Below are positions 40,528 through 49,077 of a stretch of 64,000 nt of DNA, in pieces. A program made the translations under genes and the position numbers. Each line of letters opens with the position of its first letter. Position 1 is the stretch's first letter. This stretch comes from Saccharothrix obliqua (GTDB lineage Bacteria; Actinomycetota; Actinomycetes; Mycobacteriales; Pseudonocardiaceae), in assembly GCF_019375475.1 (NCBI RefSeq), contig NZ_JAHXGQ010000004.1:62001-126000 (forward strand). The letters are read 5' to 3'. A model generated the notes under the pieces. The model saw only the letters and a list, made by a program, of their open reading frames with translations. It was not told the origin of the DNA and did not search any database.

Positions 40528-41295
40528 ATGGCCGACGAGACGTTCAACCCACCGGGTGCGGAGACGTTGTTCCCGCCGGCGGTTTTCGGGTGGGTCACCA
40601 AGCCGATGATCCTGGTCGTCCTGTCGACCCTGATCATCGCCGCGTTCTTCCTGATCACCTCGCGCCGGCTGCGGATCGTGCCGGGCCGGCTCCAGTTCGC
40701 CGCCGAGTCCGTCTACGACCTCGGGCGCAACACCATCGCGCGCGAGCAGATCGGCGGGCAGGACTACCGCCCGTACGTGCCGCTCATCCTGTCGCTGTTC
40801 ACCTTCGTGCTGGTCAACAACATCTTCGGGATCATCCCGCTGGTGCAGTTCCCGACCATGGCGCACTCCGGCTTCCCGGTGGCGCTCGCGGTCCTGGTCG
40901 TCTTCCCCACCTACCACTGGGCCGGTATCCGGCGGCACGGGTTGCGGGGCTACCTGCGCAACCAGTTCGTGGTGCCGGACGTGCCGAAACCGGTGCTGTG
41001 GGGCCTGCTGATCCCGACCGAGGTCGTCCTGAAGTTCTTCTTCGACCCGCTGACCCTCGCCATCCGGGTGTTCGCGGCGATGTTCGCGGGTCACCTGCTG
41101 GTCGTCGTGTTCGTGCTGGGCGGGGAGTTCCTGCTCCTGCACGCGGCGTTGCCGCTCAAGCCGGTGGCCCTGGTCGGTTTCGCGCTGGCGATCGCGATCA
41201 CCCTGCTGGAAGCGTTGATCCAGGTGATGCAGGCGTACATCTTCGCCCTGCTCAGCGCCCAGTACATCGGGCGCGCGCTGGCGGCGCACCACTGA
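40528..41295 (+). CDS. F0F1 ATP synthase subunit a (AtpB) paralogue, isolated gene
   Basis: A 255-aa membrane protein of the ATP synthase a-subunit family, which forms the proton half-channels against the c-ring. Five or six helices are seen. The segment PLTLAIRVFAAMFAGHLL contains the essential Arg of the family (~residue 180), and LEALIQVMQAYIFALLSAQYIG matches the last helix with its Gln and acidic residue. GAGGGG lies 5 nt before ATG 40528. In bacteria this gene normally heads the atp operon with atpE and atpF, but neither is here: the neighbours are a GNAT gene and an LLM oxidoreductase. It is either a second copy or a displaced one. Confidence 0.87.
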   Translation: MADETFNPPGAETLFPPAVFGWVTKPMILVVLSTLIIAAFFLITSRRLRIVPGRLQFAAESVYDLGRNTIAREQIGGQDYRPYVPLILSLFTFVLVNNIFGIIPLVQFPTMAHSGFPVALAVLVVFPTYHWAGIRRHGLRGYLRNQFVVPDVPKPVLWGLLIPTEVVLKFFFDPLTLAIRVFAAMFAGHLLVVVFVLGGEFLLLHAALPLKPVALVGFALAIAITLLEALIQVMQAYIFALLSAQYIGRALAAHH

Positions 41296-41399
41296 ACCGT
41301 CCGATGTGGAGGGACGGCGCGATCACCGACGAACGGGTGATCGGCCTCGCGGGCGGCCGTCCGCGATAGTGGAGGACGCCGATCCCAGGGAGGGAATCC

Positions 41400-42263
41400 G
41401 TGAAACTGTCCGTCCACTTCCCGAACTTCAGCCTGGTCGACGAGCCGGGCGCCCTCGCGGGCGCGATCGCCGACACGGCACGCGCCGCCGACGAGACGGG
41501 CTTCGCGACGTTCACCGTGATGGACCACTACTTCCAGATGGAGGTGCTGGGCGGACCGCCGGAACCCGTGCTGGAGGGCTACACGACCCTCGGGTACGTG
41601 GCCGCCGTGACCGAGCGGATCACGCTGGGGACGCTCGTCAGCGGTGTCACCTACCGGCACCCCGGGCTGCTGGCGAAGATCGTGGCGACGCTCGACGTGC
41701 TGTCCGGCGGGCGCGCGCTGCTCGGCCTCGGCGCAGCCTGGTACGAGCGGGAGCACATCGGCCTCGGCGTCCCGTACCCGCCGGTGGCCGAGCGGTTCGA
41801 GCGGTTGGAGGAGGCGCTGCGCGTCTGCGAGCAGATGTGGAGCGACGACGACGGCCCGTTCGAGGGCAAGCACTACCACCTGGCGGAGACGGTCTGCGTG
41901 CCGCGGCCCCTCCGCAGGCCGCCGGTGCTGATCGGCGGCAGCGGTGAGCGGAAGACGCTGCGGTTGGTCGCCCGGTACGCCGACGCGTGCAACCTGTTCG
42001 AGAGCGAGGTCGCCGACGTGGAGCGGAAGGTCGGGGTGCTCGCGCGGCACTGCGCGGACATCGGCCGCGACCCGGCGACCATCGAGAAGACCCTCAACTT
42101 CTACCCCGACCCGTTGGACGACGTGTCCGGTTTCCTGTCCACCATGGGGCGGTACGCCGAACTGGGCATCGGCCAGGTGTGGCTGACCGCCCGCACCGCC
42201 GAGCCCGGCGACTGGGTGCGCCGCATCGCGGACGTGGTGGGCGACCGGGTCGCCGCGCTCTGA
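41400..42263 (+). CDS. LLM-class F420-dependent oxidoreductase
   Basis: A 287-aa luciferase-like TIM-barrel protein of the actinobacterial F420-dependent type. It has the family features FTVMDHYFQM, RITLGTLVSGVTYRHPGLLAK, LDVLSGGRALLGLGAAWYEREH and PVLIGGSGERKTLRLVA. GTG 41400 has GGGAGGG 5 nt upstream. It is a lone gene; the reaction is probably reduction or dehydrogenation using F420, but neither the substrate nor even the flavin (F420 versus FMN) can be fixed here. Confidence 0.87.
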   Translation: MKLSVHFPNFSLVDEPGALAGAIADTARAADETGFATFTVMDHYFQMEVLGGPPEPVLEGYTTLGYVAAVTERITLGTLVSGVTYRHPGLLAKIVATLDVLSGGRALLGLGAAWYEREHIGLGVPYPPVAERFERLEEALRVCEQMWSDDDGPFEGKHYHLAETVCVPRPLRRPPVLIGGSGERKTLRLVARYADACNLFESEVADVERKVGVLARHCADIGRDPATIEKTLNFYPDPLDDVSGFLSTMGRYAELGIGQVWLTARTAEPGDWVRRIADVVGDRVAAL

Positions 42264-42286
42264 GCCGATCGCGCCCGCCGATCGCC

Positions 42287-42303
42287 GCCGCCGATACGGC
42301 GGC
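42287..42303. terminator. Short hairpin between LLM and pirin genes
   Basis: GCCGCCG-ATA-CGGCGGC, a 7-bp stem with a 3-nt loop, 23 nt after the LLM stop and before the convergent pirin gene. Confidence 0.4.
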
Positions 42304-42376
42304 AGCCCACCGAAGCAGCCGGGCGGCGCAGTCGGTCCGGCGCGCCCGCCGATCCCGCGGCAGGGCGGCGGCTCGG

Positions 42377-43354
42377 CTAGCGGGGTGGTAGCGGCGGGTT
42401 GCCGCGCGGGCGGAGCCTGCCGTTGGGCAGGGCCGGGGCGGGCAGGCGGTCGCCCGGGTACCCGGCCACGCGGCCGAAGCGGTCGGACTCGGCCTGCCAC
42501 TCGGCGCGGAAGCGGGCGATCTCGTCGTGGTCGCGGCCGACGAAGTTCCACCACATCACGATCTCCTCGCCGAACGGCCGGCCGCCGAGGAGCATCACGC
42601 GGGCCGGGCCCCCGCCGGGGTTCGCCAGGCGCAGCGCGTCGTGCCCGGGCGCGAGGTAGCCCAGCTCGGCGTGGTCGACCCGGGCGCCGGCCAGCTCCAC
42701 CGCACCCCGGTCGACGAGGACGCCGTGCTCGAACCCCGGGTCGACGTCCAGCACGAGGTCGGCACCGGGCTCCAGCACGACCTCCGCGCCCAGCAGCGGC
42801 GTGAAGGCGGGCACCGGCGACGTCGTGCCCGCCAGCTCGCCCAGGAACACCCGGACCACCGCGCCGGGCAACGCCACCGGCTCGGGCACGTGGTGGCGGA
42901 AGTCGCGCGGCGCGTCCCGGTGCGCGTCCGGGAGGGCGATCCACAGCTGCACGCCGTGCAGCACGGTGGTGCCCGGCGTGGACACCTCGGAGTGGCAGAT
43001 GCCGTGCCCGCCGGTCATCAGGTTCAACTCGCCGGGCCGCACCAGGGCGTGCACGCCGAGGCTGTCGCGGTGCTCGATCTCACCGCTGAACAGCCAGCTC
43101 GCGGTCTGGAGGCCGGTGTGCGGGTGCGGTGCCACGTCCATGCCGCCGGTCGCGGACACGTCGTCCGGGCCGTAGTGGTCGGCGAAGCACCACGCGCCGA
43201 TCATGGACCGGTCCCGCTGCGGCAGGGTGCGGCGGACGGTCATCGCCCGCGGACCGCCCAGCGGCACGTCCCTCGGCGTCAGCACCTCGACCCGCGCGGC
43301 AGCCGCCCGCGCGGCGCACACCACCTCGGCGGGACTGGTCTCGGTGTTGCTCAT
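42377..43354 (-). CDS. Pirin family protein
   Basis: A 325-aa double-cupin protein. The N-terminal cupin has the metal-binding pattern MDVAPHPHTGLQTASWLF and LMTGGHGICHSE. The pirin C-terminal domain contains RVMLLGGRPFGEEIVMWWNFVGRDHDEI. Bacterial pirins bind iron or other metals; some show quercetinase activity or bind regulators, and the role here is open. ATG 43354 is the natural start though its ribosome site is weak. It sits 45 nt downstream of the stop-proximal end of the neighbouring region, with its own transcript between two unrelated genes. Confidence 0.9.
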   Translation of the reverse strand: MSNTETSPAEVVCAARAAAARVEVLTPRDVPLGGPRAMTVRRTLPQRDRSMIGAWCFADHYGPDDVSATGGMDVAPHPHTGLQTASWLFSGEIEHRDSLGVHALVRPGELNLMTGGHGICHSEVSTPGTTVLHGVQLWIALPDAHRDAPRDFRHHVPEPVALPGAVVRVFLGELAGTTSPVPAFTPLLGAEVVLEPGADLVLDVDPGFEHGVLVDRGAVELAGARVDHAELGYLAPGHDALRLANPGGGPARVMLLGGRPFGEEIVMWWNFVGRDHDEIARFRAEWQAESDRFGRVAGYPGDRLPAPALPNGRLRPRGNPPLPPR

Positions 43355-43399
43355 CGCGCACGTCCGGGGCTCGTCACGACGGCCATGGTAGTTCCACGC

Positions 43400-45229
43400 T
43401 CAGGACCGCCAGGGCGGGAACGGGTCGTCGCGGTTCGGCCGGGTGGTGGTGTGCAGGTCGCCGTCCGCGCCGATCGCCAGCACCACCAGCCGGCCGGAGC
43501 CGTCCACCGCCGCCGCCGGGTGGTCCAGCGGCGCGCCGCCGATGCCCTGCCACGAACCACCCACGTCCGTCGCCACGCCACCGTCGGCCGCCCGGCCGAC
43601 GAGCACGACGCCCCCGTGCGCGACCACCGCCGCCGGCCCACCCGGGCCACCGGGTCCGGGCGCCCGCTCCGGCGGCGACCACGTGCCGCCGGACCGCGTG
43701 GTGCGCGCCACCTCCCCGGTGTCGGCCACCCGCACCACGACCGTCGTCCGGTCGCCGTCGACGACCGCGACCGGCGGGCCGGCCGGGCCGATCCCCGGGA
43801 ACCCCGCGTCCCACCCGCCGCTCCAGCGCACCACGGCCCGCCGGGTGCTCGCGTACACCTCCGGCACGCCGTCCGGCCCCGGCACGGCGCTCAACCCGTC
43901 CTGCACGTCCGAGCCGCCCAGGCCGCGCCAGTCACCCCAGCGGCCCTCGCCGTCCTGCTCGACCCGGCTCACCCCGCCGCTCGCGTCGCGGACGAACACC
44001 ACCAGCCGACCGTCGCGGTGCGCGGCCACGGCCGGTGTCCCCAGCCGCGTCGCACCCGGCGGGCCCGGTGTCCCGAGCGCCGCCCACCCCCGGTCGTCGC
44101 GGCAGGTGATCTCGTCGCGGTCCAGCCGCCGCCCGCACACGGTGAGGCCGCCGACGCCACGACCGACCGCGAGCCCCGGCGCGAGCGGCCCGTCCGCGTG
44201 GTCGGGTTCCAGCGCCTCCCAGCGGTCACCGGACTGCCGCCAGCCGACCAGCTGCCTGCCACGCGCGGCGAACGCGCGCAGCGTCCCGTCGTCCGCGCGA
44301 CCCACCCACGACGTGCCGCGGTCCCACCGGTAGTACAGGCGGCGCGCCCACCGGTCGTAGGGCGCGCCGCGGGCGAGCAGGTCGTGCTTCTGGTACGCGC
44401 CGAAGTCGGCGAGCTTGTCCTCCTGCTGCGCCGGGCTCAGGTTCACCGGGGCCGACTCGGTGTTGTAGTCCCGGTACGAGACCTCGGTCAGCACGGGGTG
44501 GCCCGACGTGCGGCGGTAGACCTCCGCCGCCGCGGCGGCGAACCGCGCGCCCATCACGTGGTCGGGGTGGTCGTGCCACGGCAGCCAGAACTCGTACCCC
44601 CACGGGTCCGGGTCGGCGTCCTGGGTGCGCAGCACGGTCGGGCGGAAGTCCGACATCAGCTCGGCCAGCACCTTGATCAGGTCGTTGCCGGTGTACCGGG
44701 ACGACTCGGTCACCCGGCCGCCGGTGGGCAGCAGCGTGTCCACCGAGAAGGAGCCGCCCCGGTCGCGCCACAGCCTGCGCAACGCGCCCCGGCCGCCGTC
44801 CGCGCGGGCGTCGGCGTCCTCCGGCAGGTTCAGGAACGCCAGCGACACCTGCGGCCGGGCCTTGAGCGAGTACCGCTCACCGGTCCGCCCGCCCGCCAGC
44901 GGCAGCACCGCGCCGTCCCACTCGTCCGGCACGCCCGCCATTCGCGCGTAGGCCGCCCGCGCCCCCGCCTGGCGGGCCGCCGAGTAGCCGTTCGCGTCGG
45001 CTTCCTCCGCCTCGCCCGCGGTGAGGAACAGGGTCATGAGGCGGTTTCCGGAACGGACCGCGTCGCGCACGTCGGGATTCATGAACAAGAGGTCGTCGTC
45101 GTGGTGGGCGACCACCTGAAGGTATGCGACCTCGTCGGCGGCCGAAGGCGGTGCGGTAGGGTCCCCGCAGGCCACCAGCACCGCGAGCGCCAGTCCCACG
45201 AGCAGTGCCAACGGCCGTGCAACCGCCAT
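43400..45229 (-). CDS. PIG-L family deacetylase lipoprotein with C-terminal propeller
   Basis: A 609-aa exported lipoprotein. The signal peptide ends in a lipobox, LAVLVAC-GD, so Cys-21 is the likely lipid anchor. The PIG-L/LmbE domain (~35-290) has the zinc motifs AHHDDDLLF (~40) and HDHPDHVMGARF (~222), and would remove acetyl groups from amino sugars. The rest (~300-609) consists of repeats such as WVGRADDGTLRAFA and VVLVGRAADGGVATDVGGSWQGIGG, resembling a PLL-type beta-propeller that may bind glycans. The gene is divergent from the surface glycosylation operon. Start at ATG 45229 gives a perfect lipoprotein signal. Confidence 0.88.
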   Translation of the reverse strand: MAVARPLALLVGLALAVLVACGDPTAPPSAADEVAYLQVVAHHDDDLLFMNPDVRDAVRSGNRLMTLFLTAGEAEEADANGYSAARQAGARAAYARMAGVPDEWDGAVLPLAGGRTGERYSLKARPQVSLAFLNLPEDADARADGGRGALRRLWRDRGGSFSVDTLLPTGGRVTESSRYTGNDLIKVLAELMSDFRPTVLRTQDADPDPWGYEFWLPWHDHPDHVMGARFAAAAAEVYRRTSGHPVLTEVSYRDYNTESAPVNLSPAQQEDKLADFGAYQKHDLLARGAPYDRWARRLYYRWDRGTSWVGRADDGTLRAFAARGRQLVGWRQSGDRWEALEPDHADGPLAPGLAVGRGVGGLTVCGRRLDRDEITCRDDRGWAALGTPGPPGATRLGTPAVAAHRDGRLVVFVRDASGGVSRVEQDGEGRWGDWRGLGGSDVQDGLSAVPGPDGVPEVYASTRRAVVRWSGGWDAGFPGIGPAGPPVAVVDGDRTTVVVRVADTGEVARTTRSGGTWSPPERAPGPGGPGGPAAVVAHGGVVLVGRAADGGVATDVGGSWQGIGGAPLDHPAAAVDGSGRLVVLAIGADGDLHTTTRPNRDDPFPPWRS

Positions 45230-45426
45230 GAACCGATGCCCCCAAGTCGCATTTACTCCCCTGCTGCGGCGGACAGGCTACCGACCGGAAGGCGACAGCG
45301 CGAAAACGGTGATCAAGGTGACGTCAGGCAACTCCGCAGAGCCGCCGCGCGTCACTCGTCAGTGGTATTCCAAGTAGGCGGAGAGTATTCGGCACGCATG
45401 TGCCGCGAGGGGTTTCGAGGGGACTT

Positions 45427-46452
45427 GTGCGGATCTCGGTGGTGGTCCCGTGCTTCAACGAGGAAGCCGGGCTCGACGATCTCTACGCGGAGTTGACGCG
45501 AACGCTGCCCGCGATGGGCGAGGACTTCGAGGTCCTGCTCGTCGACGACGGCAGCACCGACGGCACGCTGCCGCTGTTGCGGCAGCTCGCCGAGCGCGAC
45601 CACAGGTTCAAGTACCTGGCGCTGAGCCGCAACTTCGGCAAGGAAGCCGCGATGCTGGCGGGCCTCGGCCACGCCACCGGCGATTTCGTGGCCATCATGG
45701 ACGCCGACCTCCAGCACCCGCCGGAGCTGCTGGCGCGGATGGTCGACCTGGTGCGCACGGGTTACGACCAGGTGATCGCCCGGCGAACCCGCCGCGGCGA
45801 GGCACCGGTGCGCAAGCTGGTCTCCGCGTTGTACTACCGGTTGATCAACCGGGTGATCGACGTCGAACTCCAGAACGGCGTCGGTGATTTCCGGGTGCTC
45901 AGCCGCCGCGCCGTGCAGGCGCTGCTGTCGCTGGGCGAGTACAACCGGTTCTCCAAGGGCCTGTTCTCCTGGATCGGTTTCGACACCGCGGTCATCGACT
46001 ACGAGAACGTGGTCCGCCAGAACGGGCGCAGCAGCTGGTCGTTCCGGAAGCTGCTCAACTACGGCATCGACGGCGTGGTGTCGTTCAACTCCAAGCCCCT
46101 GCGCGTCGCGATCTACCTGGGTGCGCTGGTCACCGCGGTGGCGTTCGGCTACGCGATCTGGGTGCTGGTGAACGCCGTGCGGCACGGGGTGGACGTGCCC
46201 GGCTACGTCACCCTGATGTGCGGCGTGCTCGTGCTGGGCGGGCTGCAACTGCTGTTCCTCGGCGTCATCGGCGAGTACGTCGGCCGCATCTACTTCGAGG
46301 CCAAGCGCCGGCCGCACTTCCTGGTGAAGGAGTCGGCGGGCACCGGGCCCACGCCGGTGACGCTGCCGCTGGGCCCGGCCATGCCCGAGCACGCCGCGGA
46401 GGCCGTCAACCAGATGGTGGCCGGGCCGTTCACCGAGCGGACGCCGCGGTGA
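45427..46452 (+). CDS. Family 2 glycosyltransferase, polyprenyl-phosphate sugar synthase type (GtrB-like)
   Basis: A 341-aa membrane glycosyltransferase predicted to load a sugar from a nucleotide donor onto polyprenyl phosphate. The GT-A domain shows VVVPCFNEEAGLDDLY, LLVDDGSTDGT, LSRNFGKEAAMLAGL and DADLQHPPELL. It is followed by KLLNYGIDGVVSFNSKPLR and two C-terminal membrane helices, as in GtrB/DPM1-like enzymes. GTG 45427 is preferred, with GAGGGG 4 nt upstream, over the GTG at 45400. The next two genes overlap by 4 nt each and supply a flippase-like protein and a probable glycosyltransferase of the GT-C type. Confidence 0.9.
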   Translation: MRISVVVPCFNEEAGLDDLYAELTRTLPAMGEDFEVLLVDDGSTDGTLPLLRQLAERDHRFKYLALSRNFGKEAAMLAGLGHATGDFVAIMDADLQHPPELLARMVDLVRTGYDQVIARRTRRGEAPVRKLVSALYYRLINRVIDVELQNGVGDFRVLSRRAVQALLSLGEYNRFSKGLFSWIGFDTAVIDYENVVRQNGRSSWSFRKLLNYGIDGVVSFNSKPLRVAIYLGALVTAVAFGYAIWVLVNAVRHGVDVPGYVTLMCGVLVLGGLQLLFLGVIGEYVGRIYFEAKRRPHFLVKESAGTGPTPVTLPLGPAMPEHAAEAVNQMVAGPFTERTPR

Positions 46453-46865
46453 CCGCCAAGCTCGGTCGCATCGTCCGGTTCGGACTCGTCGGCGTCGTCA
46501 ACACCGGCGTCTACTACGGCCTCTACCTGGTGCTGCGCCTGCTGCTCCCCTACCTGGCGGCACACGTCGTCGCGTTCGTGGTGGCCATGGTCGGCTCGTA
46601 CTTCCTGAACTGCTTCTTCACGTTCCGGACCAGGCCGTCGCTGCGGACCTTCCTGCTGTTCCCGCTGTCCAACGTGACCAACTTCGTGGTCACCACGGCC
46701 GGCCTGTACGCCCTGGTGACGTGGTTCGACGTCAACCAGCGGATCGCGCCGCTGCTCGCGGCGGTGGTCGCGATCCCGTTCACGTTCATCGTCGCGCAGC
46801 TGGTCCTGCTGGGCCGCCAGAAGCCGGCCGCGGCACCGATCAGGGAAGAGGAACGCACGTCGTGA
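46449..46865 (+). CDS. GtrA family membrane protein (probable lipid-linked sugar flippase)
   Basis: A 138-aa protein with four membrane helices. RFGLVGVVNTGVYYGLYLVL at the start and NCFFTFRTRPSLRTFLLFPLSN before TM3 are typical of GtrA, which moves polyprenyl-phosphate sugars across the membrane. The GTG start at 46449 overlaps the upstream stop (GTGA). Central member of a three-gene glycosylation unit. Confidence 0.9.
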   Translation: MTAKLGRIVRFGLVGVVNTGVYYGLYLVLRLLLPYLAAHVVAFVVAMVGSYFLNCFFTFRTRPSLRTFLLFPLSNVTNFVVTTAGLYALVTWFDVNQRIAPLLAAVVAIPFTFIVAQLVLLGRQKPAAAPIREEERTS

Positions 46866-49030
46866 CGGCGCTCGTCCACCGACCGGCGCGCAACCCCCTG
46901 GTGGCGCTCGGTGTTTGCGCGGCGGTCGTGCTGATCGCCCAGATCCCGTTCCTGCGCAACCGCCTGTTCTACGTGTGGGACGACAGCGCGGTGCAGTTCC
47001 TGCCCACCTGGCACCACCTGGGCGACCGGCTGCTGGCGGGCGACTGGCCGCCGCTGCTGGACCTGGACAGCTGGATGGGCGGCAACATCGCCGCCGAGGC
47101 GTTGTTCGGCATCTGGAACCCGGTGAACCTCGCCAACTACGTGCTGGTGTCGCGGTTCGAGGACCTGGCCGTCGCCGCCGTGGTGGTGAAGACCGAGTTC
47201 CTGGCGCTCCTCGCGCTGGGCGTGTACCTGCTGTGCCGGGAGTACGGCGCGGGGCGCGGCGCGGCGGCGGTCGTCGCGGTGGCGCTGCCGTTCAGCGGGT
47301 TCACCCTCTACTACGACGCGGCGACGTGGGCGGCCGGGCTGATGGCCTTCACGTGGCTGCCGTTCACCTGGTGGTCGGCGCGGCGGATGGCGCGTAGCGC
47401 GGGCAGCCCGCTGTGGCCGTTCCTGTTCGGCGCGCTCGCGGTCACCACCGGCAACCCGTACGGGCTGCTCGGCGTGTGCGTGGTGATGGCCGCGCTGCTG
47501 GTGGAGACGTGGCTGCGGCGGGACCGGGCGGCAGTGGTGCGGCTGGTCGTGGTGGGCGGGCTGGTGGCCCTGCTGGTGCCGCTGGTGTACCTGCCGCTGC
47601 TGGGCAGTTCGTCGGTGACCGTGCGCGCGGGCCAGGGTTTCGCGAGCGACGGCGTGCTGATGCCGCGCCTGTCCGAGCTGCCGCTGATGAGCATGATCAG
47701 CCACCAGCCGATGATCCGCGGATTCGGGCAGAGCGTCCGGATGCTCACGCCCAGCGCGTACTTCGCGTGGTTCGTGGTGCCGCTGCTGCCGTGGCTGCAC
47801 TGGGGCAGGCTCCGCACCGGGTGGCGCCCGCTGGTCGGCGTGTTCGCGGTCGCGGCGGTGTACCTGCTGCTGGCCGTGGGCCCGTCGAACCTGTGGATGT
47901 TCCGCTTCCCGTTGCGGCACCTGGAGGTCGTGTTCCTGGCGTTCGGCGTCGTGTTCGCGGTGCTGCTGACCGGCGGGCCGCGGCGGGACCACGTGCGGCG
48001 GCGGGTGCTGTGGACGGCGGGCGCGCTGGCGCTGCCCGCCTACCTGGCGTTCGCGGCCGGGCCGTGGCTGTGGCGCAACCACCTGGTCGCGGTGGCGCTG
48101 GGCGTGGTGGGCGTGGCGCTCGCGGTGGCGCTGGCCCGGTGGCGCGCGGTGGCGGGTTACGGCGTGCTGGTGCTCGGCGTGGCGGTGGCGCTGGCCGTGC
48201 AGACCGTGTGGTTCCCGTTCAACGGCGACGTCGCCGTGCACAAGTATTCGAGGTCGATCACCGAGCTGCGGGAGCGGACGCCGCCGCACCGGGGCGCGAC
48301 GTTCCCGGTGGGCACGGTGCTGCCCGGCAACGTCGGCCTCGTCGCGGGCCTGACGTCGGTCGGCTCGTACACCGGCCTCCAGTTCCGCGACTTCGCCGCC
48401 GCGACGTGCATGGTCTACCACGGCGGCACGTGCGCGGGCAGCTTCGAGCGGATCTTCGCACCGACCGCGGTCGACGGCCGCCCGCTGGTCGACCTGATCC
48501 GCGTAGGCAGCGTCGTGGTGGAGAACGAGCTGCGCCCGGACGTCCAGCCGCCGCCGGGGTGGGCGGTGACGTTCCGGTCCGCGACGGAGACCGTGCTGAC
48601 CCGCGAGCAGCCGCTGCCGTGGCCGAAGGGCCGCCTGTCGCACGCGACCGCGGGCGTCGAGGTCACCGAGGACGTGGCGCCGGACGACCGGGACGAGGCG
48701 GTGCGCTTCACCAAGCCGGCCGGCACCGCGGGGACGCTGGTGTTCGCGCGGCTCGCGTGGCCCGGCTACGCGGTGGAACTCGACGGCCGACCGCTGCCCG
48801 CGCGCCAGGGCCCGGCGGGGTTGCTCGCGGTGGACCTGCCCGCGGACGTCACGGGTGGCCGGCTCTCGATCCGCTGGACACCGCCGGGCCTGCCGCTGGG
48901 CGCCGTGCTGGCGGTGCTCGGCCTGCTGGGCGCGGTGGCGCTCGCCGGCCTGACCCGGTGGCGGTCGCGCCGCCGACCGGCGGCCGTGCCCGTCGAGGCG
49001 CCGCGCGAGCTGTCCGCGCTCAACGCCTGA
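46862..49030 (+). CDS. YfhO-like polytopic membrane protein (putative GT-C glycosyltransferase)
   Basis: A 722-aa protein with about a dozen membrane helices and a C-terminal extracellular domain (~residues 455-680) followed by a last helix. The early loop FYVWDDSAVQFLPTWHHLGDRL, with an acidic pair before a membrane segment, matches GT-C-fold enzymes and YfhO-like proteins that transfer sugars from polyprenyl phosphate on the outer face. GTG 46862 overlaps the GtrA stop by 4 nt. With GT2 and GtrA it completes a three-step pathway for modifying a surface polymer or lipid. A strong terminator follows. Acceptor unknown. Confidence 0.8.
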   Translation: MTALVHRPARNPLVALGVCAAVVLIAQIPFLRNRLFYVWDDSAVQFLPTWHHLGDRLLAGDWPPLLDLDSWMGGNIAAEALFGIWNPVNLANYVLVSRFEDLAVAAVVVKTEFLALLALGVYLLCREYGAGRGAAAVVAVALPFSGFTLYYDAATWAAGLMAFTWLPFTWWSARRMARSAGSPLWPFLFGALAVTTGNPYGLLGVCVVMAALLVETWLRRDRAAVVRLVVVGGLVALLVPLVYLPLLGSSSVTVRAGQGFASDGVLMPRLSELPLMSMISHQPMIRGFGQSVRMLTPSAYFAWFVVPLLPWLHWGRLRTGWRPLVGVFAVAAVYLLLAVGPSNLWMFRFPLRHLEVVFLAFGVVFAVLLTGGPRRDHVRRRVLWTAGALALPAYLAFAAGPWLWRNHLVAVALGVVGVALAVALARWRAVAGYGVLVLGVAVALAVQTVWFPFNGDVAVHKYSRSITELRERTPPHRGATFPVGTVLPGNVGLVAGLTSVGSYTGLQFRDFAAATCMVYHGGTCAGSFERIFAPTAVDGRPLVDLIRVGSVVVENELRPDVQPPPGWAVTFRSATETVLTREQPLPWPKGRLSHATAGVEVTEDVAPDDRDEAVRFTKPAGTAGTLVFARLAWPGYAVELDGRPLPARQGPAGLLAVDLPADVTGGRLSIRWTPPGLPLGAVLAVLGLLGAVALAGLTRWRSRRRPAAVPVEAPRELSALNA

Positions 49031-49032
49031 GA

Positions 49033-49071
49033 CCTCCCCGGCCGGCTGATCGGGACAGCCGGCCGGGGAGG
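49033..49071 (+). terminator. Strong terminator after the glycosylation operon
   Basis: A 16-bp perfect stem (49033-49048 with 49056-49071) and 7-nt loop, immediately after the stop of the YfhO-like gene and 7 nt from the stop of the convergent LuxR-type gene. Confidence 0.88.
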
Positions 49072-49077
49072 GTCCTG

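Noticed and set aside
40528-41295. Start of a complete ATP synthase operon
   Set aside because: No atpE, atpF or F1 genes follow; the next gene is an LLM oxidoreductase.
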